Positions 24,911 through 32,866 are shown, numbered from the stretch's first letter. The stretch is 64,000 bases of DNA from Cytophagales bacterium (GCA_020402945.1 JADBYQ010000007.1:20292-84291); one strand, 5' to 3'. Notes: generated by a model not told the origin, from the letters alone. Numbers and translations: made by a program.

Positions 24911-25264
24911 ATGGCTTACGATACAAATCTTGTTGACAGAGTAAGAGAATATCTGGCTGAAATTCCAAACATTGAAATTGAAGAAAAAGAAATGTTTAAT
25001 GTTCTAAATTTTATGGTTAACGGAAAAACTTGTATTTGTGTAAGTGGCGAAAACTTAATGTTGCGCTTTGACCCAAGCCGACAAGAAGAACTTTCAGAAA
25101 AAAATGGTTATGAGATAATGTTGATGAAAGGTAAAGAATACAAAGGTTACTGCTATGTAAATCCGGACGGGTTTAAGAACAAAAATGATTTTGAATTTTT
25201 CTTAAATTTATGCCTTGATTTCAACAAAGTCGCCAAATCTTCTAGGAAACGAAAGGCTAAGTAA
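24911..25264 (+). CDS. TfoX N-terminal domain family protein
   Basis: A 117-residue protein matching the TfoX/Sxy N-terminal domain: LVDRVREYLAEIPNIEIEEKEMFNVLNFMVNGKTCICV and LMLRFDPSRQEEL, ending with GYCYVNPDGFKNKNDFEFFLNLC and a basic tail. Stand-alone TfoX-N proteins are often found beside VOC and AraC genes. They have no proven enzymatic role, and competence regulation should not be assumed. Its stop lies 12 bp before the next attC-like repeat, closing the unit. Confidence 0.82.
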   Translation: MAYDTNLVDRVREYLAEIPNIEIEEKEMFNVLNFMVNGKTCICVSGENLMLRFDPSRQEELSEKNGYEIMLMKGKEYKGYCYVNPDGFKNKNDFEFFLNLCLDFNKVAKSSRKRKAK

Positions 25265-25275
25265 AAACAACGAAC

Positions 25276-25409
25276 GGCTAACAGCGGTTTTGCGTCAGGC
25301 GAGGCTCGGTGCTTCGTATGACGCTTTTTGCTATATTCGAACTGCGGTGCTTCGCATCGAGTAAAGTGTTAAAAATCCCGTCCGAACGCAGAGTTGCAAA
25401 CCGTTAGCG
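25276..25409. repeat. attC-like repeat 2
   Basis: 134 bp from GGCTAACAGCGGTTTTGCG to GTTGCAAACCGTTAGCG. The ends are imperfect inverted repeats, with GCTAAC opposite GTTAGC, and the inner part holds two GGTGCTTCG units. It separates the AraC/VOC/TfoX unit from the next. The architecture (RYYYAAC-like and GTTRRRY-like outer boxes, imperfect stem, variable centre) resembles an integron attC site. Confidence 0.68.
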
Positions 25410-25456
25410 CTCGTCATAATCTAACTTGCTACCAAACACACATCACTAGCATACAA

Positions 25457-26119
25457 ATGGAGAGTTTAACAATCAAACAAATGGTTAGGAAGTATTCAGT
25501 TTTGATTTGCATGGTCATTTCCGTGATTTTGTTGGCAATAGCAATCTTAGTTTATCCTGGTGGCTCATTGCTTGACAAAAATTCCATAGGGTTTGGCTGG
25601 TCAAAAAATTTCATAAGCAATTTGTTTGAAACAAAAGCGATAAATGGTTCAGAAAACCCTGGCTGGATTTGGGCACTTATAGGAATGGCATTCCACTCGG
25701 TTGGTTATGGGATTATTTTTATCAATATGTCAAAAAAGATTCCTTCCATAAAATGAGCTAAAATTTTAAAATTTATAGGTGTTACCAACATTATATTTAT
25801 TTTTTTGATCGCGACACCCCTGCATGATCTGGGAACAATATCGATCATTTTAACATTGCTTGGTTTATTTACCATTACTGTCTTTATCCTAAAGTCAAAA
25901 CTTCATTTATTCAAATTCTGCTGTATTATTTGCTTATTGACTTTTTACTGTTTCTTTTTCTTCTTTGGGTTTGGTTATTTGGGGTTGGCAATGATCTTGC
26001 AGAAAGTATACAATGTAAGCTCAATGCTATTAGTTTTAGGACTAGAGTATTTTACCAAATATGAAGACTTTGTTCAAACTAAATCGGAAGGACAAAAGAT
26101 ACAAGCAACGAACCGCTAA
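25457..26119 (+). pseudogene. Multi-pass membrane protein broken by an in-frame TGA
   Basis: The reading frame from ATG 25457 encodes a membrane protein with segments VLICMVISVILLAIAILVYP, GWIWALIGMAFHSVGYGIIF and, after a TGA at 25754-25756, NIIFIFLIATPLHDLG, IILTLLGLFTITVFIL and CLLTFYCFFFFFGFGYLG. Both parts are in the same frame and read as one ~220-residue protein (DUF998-like in layout), so one substitution disabled it. The downstream part has only a TTG as a possible restart. Its final stop codon lies inside the CGCTAAC box of the next attC-like repeat. Family name uncertain. Confidence 0.72.
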
Positions 26120-26265
26120 CACGGTTTTGGCAAAAATGGCGGTTCAGTGCTCCGCAGATCAGCCGCGGTTGATGGTTAATCATCCGGCTAGGCAGATTCC
26201 GCATCAATCCGCCATCTGGCGGATGGTGAAAATCGCCATCTTCGCCAAGCCCGAAACCGTTAGCT
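26114..26265. repeat. attC-like repeat 3
   Basis: 152 bp from CGCTAACACGGTTTTGGC to GCCAAGCCCGAAACCGTTAGCT. The arms pair over about 20 bp with small asymmetric bulges. The centre contains TGGCGGTTCAGTGCTCCGCAGATC and nested CCGCCA/TGGCGG palindromes. It begins within the stop codon of the preceding gene. Confidence 0.7.
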
Positions 26266-26308
26266 GTAATGTTAACAAACACTAAAAGATTAAAATCATC
26301 TGACAATT

Positions 26309-26922
26309 ATGGAAGAAAGAATAAAAAACACCAAACCTAACAATTTAGATACATCTATTTTTGAACCAAAACACTTTCGCTGGTTGGTTTTCATATCTTT
26401 TTTATTAGTGCTGATTATTGTTTTTTTTTAATTATTTTTCCAGGATACCTTGACTTTGAAATAATCAGATTTTTTGCGCTAATTATTATATCATTGTATC
26501 TCTCCTTGATGTTTTTTATTTTGTGGCCACACAATGCCACATTAGAAAAGATACCTTTAGTAAATCTATCTGTAAAAATTGCAGGACCAATAGTGTTATG
26601 GATTATTATTTTTCTAATCACTGACAAAATAATGCCAAAAGAAAATATCCAAGAAAAAGTATTTTTCATAAATAAAGCTGATGAAACATTTCGTGTTCCT
26701 TATCATGAAACAACTTTAAAAAGTGATGAGGCGATTCTAGAATATATGATGATTGAAGATGCTGTATATAAGACTCACTTAAAAGCTATTTATGTGAAAT
26801 TTCCAAAAGGAAAATCAGAAATAAAGGCACAACTGCAATTCACAAAATACCAGCCTTTGAATGTTATATTATCCAGAACAACAAACTCTATTTACATAAA
26901 TAAATTAGACAAACATGAATAA
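26309..26922 (+). pseudogene. Membrane protein with a frameshift in a T9 run
   Basis: ATG at 26309 opens a frame (MEERIKNTKPNNLDTSIFEP, then the hydrophobic WLVFISFLLVLIIVFF) that hits TAA right after nine T's (26421-26429). Reading continues cleanly in the -1 frame: LIIFPGYLDFEIIRFFALII, then IVLWIIIFLITDKIMPKEN and a soluble tail to 26922. Ten T's would restore one ~204-residue protein with three or four membrane segments. This could be a real mutation, a slippage-controlled switch or an assembly error. No family recognised. The downstream secreted gene overlaps it by 8 bp. Confidence 0.7.
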
Positions 26923-27322
26923 TCTACTCAAGACATTTTTCTGTTCATTTCTTTTCTTTGCTTTTCCAAATGAAGCAATTTGTCAACCTAATATTGTTTT
27001 TTCTGACGTCAGGGATTCTGAACTTTACAACATCAGATATTTTGTTTTTGCTGAAGGTAAGTTGGGCGACTTTAGAGACGATATTCGGGGAAATAATTTT
27101 ACGAACTCTAATTTTGTGGAATTTATTCAAAATAACAACAGAAAGACTATTAATGTTATTCTTGTGAGGACATTATCAAAAAAGGAGACAAACGTAATTG
27201 AAAAAATTGTGTTTTACTCGACAAGAGAACAAGACACGAAGTTAGTGGAAGAGGTTACTTTAACTCGAGTGAATGCATCCAATGATATTGATTTATTAGT
27301 GGCTAAGACAGTTATCAATTGA
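26915..27322 (+). CDS. Secreted small protein of unknown function
   Basis: A 135-residue protein with a Sec signal (MNNLLKTFFCSFLFFAFPNEAICQ) and a mature part of about 110 residues with alternating strands (NIRYFVFAEGKLGDF, KTINVILVRTL, IEKIVFYSTREQD). No domain recognised. It overlaps the upstream frameshifted membrane gene by 8 bp, so the two form one transcriptional unit inside a single cassette-like segment. It is AT-rich like its neighbours. Confidence 0.65.
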   Translation: MNNLLKTFFCSFLFFAFPNEAICQPNIVFSDVRDSELYNIRYFVFAEGKLGDFRDDIRGNNFTNSNFVEFIQNNNRKTINVILVRTLSKKETNVIEKIVFYSTREQDTKLVEEVTLTRVNASNDIDLLVAKTVIN

Positions 27323-27339
27323 AGTGGTAGTAAACACTA

Positions 27340-27488
27340 CAGCCAACAGCCGTTTGGCAAAAGTGGCGGTTCAGTGCTTGCTCTGCAGATCAGCCTCGGC
27401 TGATGGTTAATCATCCGCCAGCTGGCGGATTTCAAATCAAGTTTTGTGGTAAAAGTCCCGCCCTTCGGGTAGCTGCAAAACGTTAGCG
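27340..27488. repeat. attC-like repeat 4
   Basis: 149 bp from CAGCCAACAGCCGTTTGGC to GTAGCTGCAAAACGTTAGCG. It shares TGGCGGTTCAGTGCTTG and the CAGATCAGCC-TCGGCTGATGGTTAATCATC block with repeat 3, and holds the perfect palindrome ATCCGCCAGCTGGCGGAT in its centre. It starts 18 bp after the preceding stop codon. Confidence 0.7.
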
Positions 27489-27527
27489 GTCATTGCAAAT
27501 CAGAACATAAAATATCGAACTGACAAA

Positions 27528-29423
27528 ATGAGAATTACCCAGATAATATTTTTGACTTTCGTATTATTCCATCAATCAATGAGTCAAGATATTGAGTCGC
27601 TTGAGAGGGAATTGAGCACTGAGGGCCTAACAACTATTGACAGTATTGAAACATTAAATTTGATAGGCAGAGGACTGACTTTTGTAAATCCAGCGAAGGC
27701 GTTAGCATACTCCAATAAGGCGTTAGCACTTTCAATAAAGGCAGATTATTCAATTGGTTCTGCATATGCCTATAGAAATCTATCAAGTATTTATTCGTAC
27801 AATGACAACTATTTCATTAGTATGGAATATATACAAAGGGCTTTAGACATTTTCATACTCAATAATGACTCTATTGGAATAGCTAACTGCTATATCTCGT
27901 TAGGTCATACTTACGGACGACTTCAAAATAGGAAGGAAGAAATTGACTACCATCAAAAGTCTTACGCGATATTCAAAAGACTAGATGATAAAGAAAGAAT
28001 TGGCGTCACGTCTCACAATCTCGGTGAGAGTTACTTTAATATTGGTGATCTAGTAAAAAGTCGGCAATTAACAACTTATGCAATACAAATCAATGACTCA
28101 CTTAACAATAAGCCTGTTTTATCATCTTGTTACAAAGTAATGGGAATGATAGCATTATCAGAAAAAAATCTAGCTTCAGCCGAGAAATATTTCAAGAAAG
28201 TTCTTGCAATAACAACTCAGTTAGATGAAAATTCTCAGAAAGTAGCAACGGCTGAATCATTGATTCAACTGGCAACAATCTACAAACTTACAGGGGATTT
28301 AAAGAATCAATTTGAATTCCTTTTAAAGGCTTCAGAATTCAGTATCAAGAACAATCTTATAAACTACTTACAGAGAGCTTACCAAGAATTGATACTCTAT
28401 TCATCAGCGAAAAATGACCAAGAAGCCGTTAGAGGTTATGTTATCTCTTACAGAATAATTAGCGATTCATTAATACAACGACAACTCCGTGACAAATACA
28501 GCCTAATAAAAAGTATCGTTCAGGTTCATGAGCTATCTAAGGCTAAAATTGAATTAGAAAAACTTAACTCACTCCAATTGCAGAAAATAGAAAGTAAAAA
28601 CATTATTTTGTTTGCGATAATCATTTCAGCAATAGTTTTAATTTGGGTGCTTATAAAATTTATTCAATTTAATAAAAAATTGAAGGCGCAAAATTCAACT
28701 ATTGAATTACAAAGAAATGACCTCGAAGTTTTAAACAACACAAAGGACAAATTCTTTAGTATTGTAGCCCACGACTTAAAGAGTCCACTTAATTCATTGA
28801 AGGCCTTCTCATGTCTACTCATTGACCATTTTGACCATCTCAATAAAGATGAGATAGTGACTATGAGTCAGCGGCTTCGGATCTCTGTTGACAATACAAT
28901 TAAAATGGCGGACAATTTAATTACTTGGGCGAGGATACAAATGAATGACTATCAGTATAATGAAGAGGTCTTTAAGGTTAAAGACATCGCTTCGAACATT
29001 TGTGAAGTCTATAAAAACATTGCATTAGAAAAAGGTATTGATTTGAGCTACTCCGTTGGGGAATCAATTACAATCATTGGCGACAAAAATCAAATAGAGT
29101 TTATCATTAGAAATCTTGTGAATAATGCTATCAAGTTCACCCATAAGAACGGCTTGGTAAGTTTGACAGCTAAATTACTATCAAGTGGAGAAGTTCAAAT
29201 ATCCGTTTCAGACAATGGAGTAGGAATTTCTGACGAGGCGAAAAGTAAACTTTTTTCAATTAGCAAGACGCAAAGTACCAATGGGACTGCTGGAGAAAAA
29301 GGTAGTGGATTGGGTCTTATGTTGAGTTACGAGTTTGTAAAACTAAGTGGTGGACAGATCGAAATTGAAAGTAATGTTAGCAAAGGGACCACATTTCACA
29401 CTAAGTTCAAAAGCGGAATTTAA
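27528..29423 (+). CDS. TPR-containing sensor histidine kinase
   Basis: A 631-residue membrane sensor. A Sec signal (to ~residue 20) is followed by about seven TPR-like repeats in the periplasm (~25-330), one membrane helix (NIILFAIIISAIVLIWVLI, ~360-378), a coiled coil, and the kinase core. The core has H box IVAHDLKSPLN with His 415, N box RNLVNNAIKFT, G1 DNGVGIS and G2 GEKGSGLGLML. TPR-sensor kinases of this shape are frequent in Bacteroidota. No response regulator or receiver domain is next to it, so it is an orphan. It fills an entire segment between two attC-like repeats, and its start follows the shared CTGACAA leader. Confidence 0.9.
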   Translation: MRITQIIFLTFVLFHQSMSQDIESLERELSTEGLTTIDSIETLNLIGRGLTFVNPAKALAYSNKALALSIKADYSIGSAYAYRNLSSIYSYNDNYFISMEYIQRALDIFILNNDSIGIANCYISLGHTYGRLQNRKEEIDYHQKSYAIFKRLDDKERIGVTSHNLGESYFNIGDLVKSRQLTTYAIQINDSLNNKPVLSSCYKVMGMIALSEKNLASAEKYFKKVLAITTQLDENSQKVATAESLIQLATIYKLTGDLKNQFEFLLKASEFSIKNNLINYLQRAYQELILYSSAKNDQEAVRGYVISYRIISDSLIQRQLRDKYSLIKSIVQVHELSKAKIELEKLNSLQLQKIESKNIILFAIIISAIVLIWVLIKFIQFNKKLKAQNSTIELQRNDLEVLNNTKDKFFSIVAHDLKSPLNSLKAFSCLLIDHFDHLNKDEIVTMSQRLRISVDNTIKMADNLITWARIQMNDYQYNEEVFKVKDIASNICEVYKNIALEKGIDLSYSVGESITIIGDKNQIEFIIRNLVNNAIKFTHKNGLVSLTAKLLSSGEVQISVSDNGVGISDEAKSKLFSISKTQSTNGTAGEKGSGLGLMLSYEFVKLSGGQIEIESNVSKGTTFHTKFKSGI

Positions 29424-29451
29424 CGAAATGGACAAGACAGAGCACAACAAC

Positions 29452-29584
29452 CGCTAACAGCGGTTTGGCGTAATGACGGGTGCAGTGCTTCGTATGTCAG
29501 TTTCGTGATAGGTTCAAGTGCAGTTCTTCGATTAAACATTTGTGCTAAAAATCCGCAAATACGCCAAGCCGCAAAACGTTAGCG
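29452..29584. repeat. attC-like repeat 5
   Basis: 133 bp, the clearest copy. CGCTAACAGCGGTTTGGCG at the left pairs with CGCCAAGCCGCAAAACGTTAGCG at the right, with a few unpaired bases on one strand, as in attC sites where extrahelical bases mark the recombined strand. The centre has two GTGCAGT..TTCG units. Confidence 0.72.
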
Positions 29585-29592
29585 GTCAGGCT

Positions 29593-30021
29593 ATGACGAC
29601 TACAAACAAAATCAACTTTGATAGAATGATAATAGAAAGCAAAAAAGTATCAGTCAGACAAAAAGAAATTGTTTCTCAGTATCTTCAACAATTAGACCAG
29701 CACCTAACAGAGTTGAAGAAAGGGAAATCTGAAAAAACTTTTAAAATAAAGGACTTGGCAGACTTGTTATTTGTAAGTCCCAAACACCTGAGTAACACTA
29801 TTCAGGAAGTTTTAGGAAAATCCCCTTGCGATATTTACGAAGAAAGGCTCATTGAAATTTCTAAAGATTTATTGCTAACTACTAATAACACAATCTCACA
29901 TATTGCACATACATTGACTTTTGATCCATCTAATTTTATAAAGTTTTTCAAAAGCTTTGAACGAATAACACCTAAACAATTTCGTGAACTTCACTTTAAA
30001 ACGGAACTTCTCACCAAATAA
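29593..30021 (+). CDS. AraC family transcriptional regulator (short)
   Basis: A 142-residue protein from ATG 29593. A longer in-frame start at 29542 would run through the attC-like repeat and is rejected. It consists mainly of the AraC DNA-binding domain: FKIKDLADLLFVSPKHLSNTIQEVLGKSP (first HTH) and NTISHIAHTLTFDPSNFIKFFKSFERITPKQFRELH (second HTH), with a short N-terminal helix. There is no ligand domain. It precedes an SDR gene with its own promoter and probably regulates it. Its last codons (ELLTK, stop) are repeated in a 21-bp tandem array. Confidence 0.85.
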   Translation: MTTTNKINFDRMIIESKKVSVRQKEIVSQYLQQLDQHLTELKKGKSEKTFKIKDLADLLFVSPKHLSNTIQEVLGKSPCDIYEERLIEISKDLLLTTNNTISHIAHTLTFDPSNFIKFFKSFERITPKQFRELHFKTELLTK

Positions 30022-30058
30022 TAGGAACTTCTCACCAAATAATAGGAACTTCTCACCA
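30003..30058. repeat. 21-bp tandem repeat across a stop codon
   Basis: Two full units and a third partial one of a 21-bp repeat starting GGAACTTCTCACC. Each full unit contains the codons E-L-L-T-K-stop in the same frame as the AraC gene, so adding or losing units does not change the protein. It looks like replication slippage at the gene end. Confidence 0.85.
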
Positions 30059-30080
30059 TAACCAAGTCATTTATTATTCC

Positions 30081-30088
30081 TAGTTTTG
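30081..30088 (+). promoter_or_regulatory. -7 promoter element TAGTTTTG
   Basis: Exact TAnnTTTG match 25 bp before the SDR start codon, in an AT-rich gap after the tandem repeat. No clear -33 TTTG was seen, which may fit an activator-dependent promoter controlled by the neighbouring AraC protein. Confidence 0.55.
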
Positions 30089-30112
30089 TAGTATATTTTA
30101 AATTTAAATAAA

Positions 30113-30985
30113 ATGGCAAAAAAAATTTTAATTACCGGAGCAAGCGGTGGATTTGGTAAATTGACCGTCTTGACATTATTACAAAGAGGGCATCAAGTTG
30201 CGGCTTCGATGCGTGACGCTGAAGGACGAAACAAATCAATTGCTTCCGAATTGTCTGAAGCGGGTGCTAAAATCGTTTCGATAGATGTCACCAACAATGA
30301 AAGTGTTACAACCGGTGTTAAAGAAGCAATTAACCAGTTAAATGGTTTAGATGTCTTAATCAATAATGCTGGTATTGGAGTGCACGGTATGCAAGAGTTT
30401 TTTACCGTAGAAGATTACCAAAAATTATTTGACATCAATTTATTTGGTGTTCAAAGAATGAATAGAGCTATAATTCCATTTTTCCGTGAAAAACAAGATG
30501 GGTTAATTATCTATACATCAAGTTGTTTGGGAAGAGTTGCATTACCTTTTTATGGGTTGTATCAATCAACAAAATGGGCATTAGAAGCTATGGCGGAAAA
30601 CTACAGATTAGAACTTTCGGGCTTTGGAATAGAAAACTGTATAGTTGAACCAGGAGGATACCCAACTGCATTTGCGGAAAATTTGCTACATCCAAGTGAT
30701 AAAAGCCAAGAACCATTTTACGGAGAATTTGCCAAAGCACCAGAGCAATCTTTAAAAGGCTTTATGAGCTTTTTAGAAGCAAATCCGCAACAGAATCCTC
30801 AAAAAGTAGCTGATGCTTTTATGGAATTAGTTGAAAAGACTAAAGGTGAAAGACCATTTAGAACTGCTGTGGATTTTATAGGTATGGGCGACCTAATACA
30901 AAAATACAATGAGCATTTAGAGCAAATAACAATAGGTTTATTGACAAATTTTGGTTCGCAAGAACTGTTAAATGTCAAGAAATAA
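30113..30985 (+). CDS. Short-chain dehydrogenase/reductase
   Basis: A 290-residue classical SDR. It has the cofactor motif TGASGGFG (residues ~8-15), INNAGIGVHG, the catalytic Ser in IYTSSCLGR, and YQSTK with catalytic Tyr and Lys. The C-terminus (VEPGGYPTAFAENLL) is that of the large oxidoreductase group often induced by AraC regulators in Bacteroidota. Substrate unknown. The likely regulator is the short AraC gene upstream. The stop is 11 bp before the last attC-like repeat. Confidence 0.88.
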   Translation: MAKKILITGASGGFGKLTVLTLLQRGHQVAASMRDAEGRNKSIASELSEAGAKIVSIDVTNNESVTTGVKEAINQLNGLDVLINNAGIGVHGMQEFFTVEDYQKLFDINLFGVQRMNRAIIPFFREKQDGLIIYTSSCLGRVALPFYGLYQSTKWALEAMAENYRLELSGFGIENCIVEPGGYPTAFAENLLHPSDKSQEPFYGEFAKAPEQSLKGFMSFLEANPQQNPQKVADAFMELVEKTKGERPFRTAVDFIGMGDLIQKYNEHLEQITIGLLTNFGSQELLNVKK

Positions 30986-30995
30986 AAGCCCAAAC

Positions 30996-31142
30996 CGCTA
31001 ACACGGGTTTGGCAAAAGTGGCGGTTCGGTGCTCCGCAGATTTCGATACATCGGGATGTTTAGGCATCCACCAATGGCGGATTTTCACCATCCGCCAGCA
31101 GGCGGATGGTGAAAATCCGCCACTACGCCAAGCTCAAAACCG
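30996..31142. repeat. attC-like repeat 6 (array end)
   Basis: 147 bp from CGCTAACACGGGTTTGGC to ACGCCAAGCTCAAAACCG. The terminal box reads GTCACC rather than GTTAGC. Since integron recombination cuts within G/TTRRRY, the bases after the G come from the neighbouring DNA, so this end may be the junction with the chromosome. The next base is the first of the reverse-strand stop codon of the GNAT gene. Confidence 0.68.
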
Positions 31143-31550
31143 TCACCCCTTCCTCCTGACCACGAAGCAATCCTTAAATTGCTCCATGCCTATTTTCGGG
31201 TAGTAGTTCACCGCCTTGGGTGCAGCCAGTAAAATTAACATCACCTGTTCTTCGCCAGCTGCAACGTGGGTGCGCCTAATCAGTTCCTTGCCGATACCAG
31301 CCTTTTGATAGGCCTCGTCAACAGCCAAATCAGATAAATAGCAACAAAAAGAAAAATCACTCAATGCGCGTGAAACACCAACTAACAAATCACCTTCCCA
31401 CGCGGTGATCAGAATGTTGCCGTGTGCCAACATTTTTTCAATTCTCAATGGGTCATGAACCGGCCTGCGCTCAGCCAAAGTAGATCGTTGTAACAAATCA
31501 ATGAATTCGTCCGGGGTGATGGCGCGATCTGTTTTGTATTCAATGTACAT
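31143..31550 (-). CDS. GNAT family N-acetyltransferase
   Basis: A 135-residue GNAT-fold enzyme. The acetyl-CoA binding motif is DLAVDEAYQKAGIGKELIRRT, preceded by ALSDFSFCCYLSDLAV and followed by VMLILLAAPKAVNYYPKIGMEQF, the usual GNAT ending. Its substrate cannot be told. It is transcribed toward the cassette array, and its stop codon directly touches the last attC-like repeat, so it marks the core chromosome side of the junction. Confidence 0.88.
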   Translation of the reverse strand: MYIEYKTDRAITPDEFIDLLQRSTLAERRPVHDPLRIEKMLAHGNILITAWEGDLLVGVSRALSDFSFCCYLSDLAVDEAYQKAGIGKELIRRTHVAAGEEQVMLILLAAPKAVNYYPKIGMEQFKDCFVVRRKG

Positions 31551-31615
31551 ACTACCTAGTTTAGATGCAACAAAATGTCAAGACAGAAAAATAACATAAA
31601 TACTCGTAAACAAAA

Positions 31616-31645
31616 CGAGGTTCGAAGCACCAGCTCCGAACCTCG
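31616..31645 (-). terminator. Rho-independent terminator of ilvE
   Basis: Perfect 9-bp stem CGAGGTTCG/CGAACCTCG with a 12-nt loop, followed on the minus strand by TTTTG. It lies 18 bp after the ilvE stop. The stem is symmetrical but the T-run favours the minus strand. Confidence 0.78.
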
Positions 31646-31663
31646 ATGATCAGATCAAAACAA

Positions 31664-32734
31664 TTATTTAACCAGGTAGTTCCAATGGTGCGTATCCGGC
31701 TCAATGCCTTTGCGAATGTCATTCAGTTTTTTCTTAACACGCAGTTGAAAACTATTTGAGTCTACAGCCGGCAAATTATAGTCTGTGCCATGAATATGTA
31801 TCGTTGCAATTTGGGAAACAACTGCTGCCGTGCCCACGCCAAATGCTTCCGTGATGGTTTTGTTTTTAAATGCCTCCTCTATTTCGGCTATGCTTACTCT
31901 TCGCTCTTCTTTCTCAATTCCCATTGCGCTCGCAAGCGTAAGGATAGAATCACGTGTTACTCCATCCAACAATGAAGTAGAAAGTTTTGGCGTAACCAAT
32001 TTGCCATTCAACACAAACATCACATTCATGGCACCTGACTCATCGATGTATTTGTGGTCTTTCGCATCCGTCCACAACACTTGATCGAAGCCTTGCTTTT
32101 GTGCTAACATAGTAGGATAAAAAGCTCCGCCATAATTACCGGCACATTTAGCAAATCCAGTTCCACCTTCTGCAGCTCTTACAAATTCTTCTTCTACCTT
32201 CACGCGGACAGGTTTAGAGAAATAAGGCCCAACCGGGCTTGTTAAAATAATGAACTTGTATTCTTCCGCTACTTTTACACCCAGCTTTGCTTCTGAGGCA
32301 AATACGAAGGGCCTTAAATAAAGAGAGGCACCTTCGGTAGTCGGGACCCAACCAGCATCTACTTCGATCAATGCGCTTAATGATTGGAGAAACAATTCTT
32401 CACTAATGGCTGGCATGCACATGCGATCTAAAGATTTCAGCAATCTTTTATGGTGTCGTTCAGGGCGAAAAATGGTAATCGTTCCTTGATCATTTTTGAA
32501 AGCTTTCATGCCCTCAAATACCGACTGGCCATAGTGCAACGCTAACATGGCAGGTGATAACTCCAGGTTACCATATGGGACTATCTTAGGTTCTTGCCAT
32601 TGTCCATCTTTATAATCAACCATCAACATGTGGTCGGAAATATGGGCTCCGAAACCAAGATTGTTGAAATCGATACCAGATAGGCGGGACTTCGCAACTC
32701 GTTCAACGTGGATGGGTTCTGTTAGTACTGCCAT
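31664..32734 (-). CDS. ilvE: Branched-chain amino acid aminotransferase
   Basis: A fold-type IV PLP enzyme that transfers the amino group between glutamate and branched-chain 2-oxo acids. The 356-residue length and the motifs YGQSVFEGMKAF, RPERHHKRLL, LYLRPFVFA, the PLP Lys in GTGFAKCAGNYGGAF, DESGAMNVMFV and the PLP-binding loop EAFGVGTAAVVS place it in the long group II BCATs. It is a single gene with its own terminator. Other ilv/leu genes are not in the window. Confidence 0.95.
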   Translation of the reverse strand: MAVLTEPIHVERVAKSRLSGIDFNNLGFGAHISDHMLMVDYKDGQWQEPKIVPYGNLELSPAMLALHYGQSVFEGMKAFKNDQGTITIFRPERHHKRLLKSLDRMCMPAISEELFLQSLSALIEVDAGWVPTTEGASLYLRPFVFASEAKLGVKVAEEYKFIILTSPVGPYFSKPVRVKVEEEFVRAAEGGTGFAKCAGNYGGAFYPTMLAQKQGFDQVLWTDAKDHKYIDESGAMNVMFVLNGKLVTPKLSTSLLDGVTRDSILTLASAMGIEKEERRVSIAEIEEAFKNKTITEAFGVGTAAVVSQIATIHIHGTDYNLPAVDSNSFQLRVKKKLNDIRKGIEPDTHHWNYLVK

Positions 32735-32866
32735 GGCTTTTTACTTTTTTAATTATTGTAAAATTACAGAGTTATCCTGAATTAAAAATTTATTTCTATC
32801 GATCAATTTTATCTACCTGCTGCAGGACAATGCTACCCGTGTGCTTTTTTTATGCTCCGCACCGAG

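Noticed and set aside
25805..26119. Separate ORF starting at TTG 25805
   Set aside because: Same frame as the upstream ORF, with coding-like sequence continuing across the TGA; better explained as the second half of one broken gene.
26100..26306. Small ORFs on both strands across attC-like repeat 3
   Set aside because: They are translations of the repeat itself and recur with each copy.
29542..29592. Upstream start of the short AraC gene at 29542
   Set aside because: It would place the attC-like repeat end within the protein; ATG 29593 gives a normal AraC start.
23471..31142. CRISPR array
   Set aside because: The repeats are over 100 bp, separated by whole genes and not by short spacers; no cas genes.
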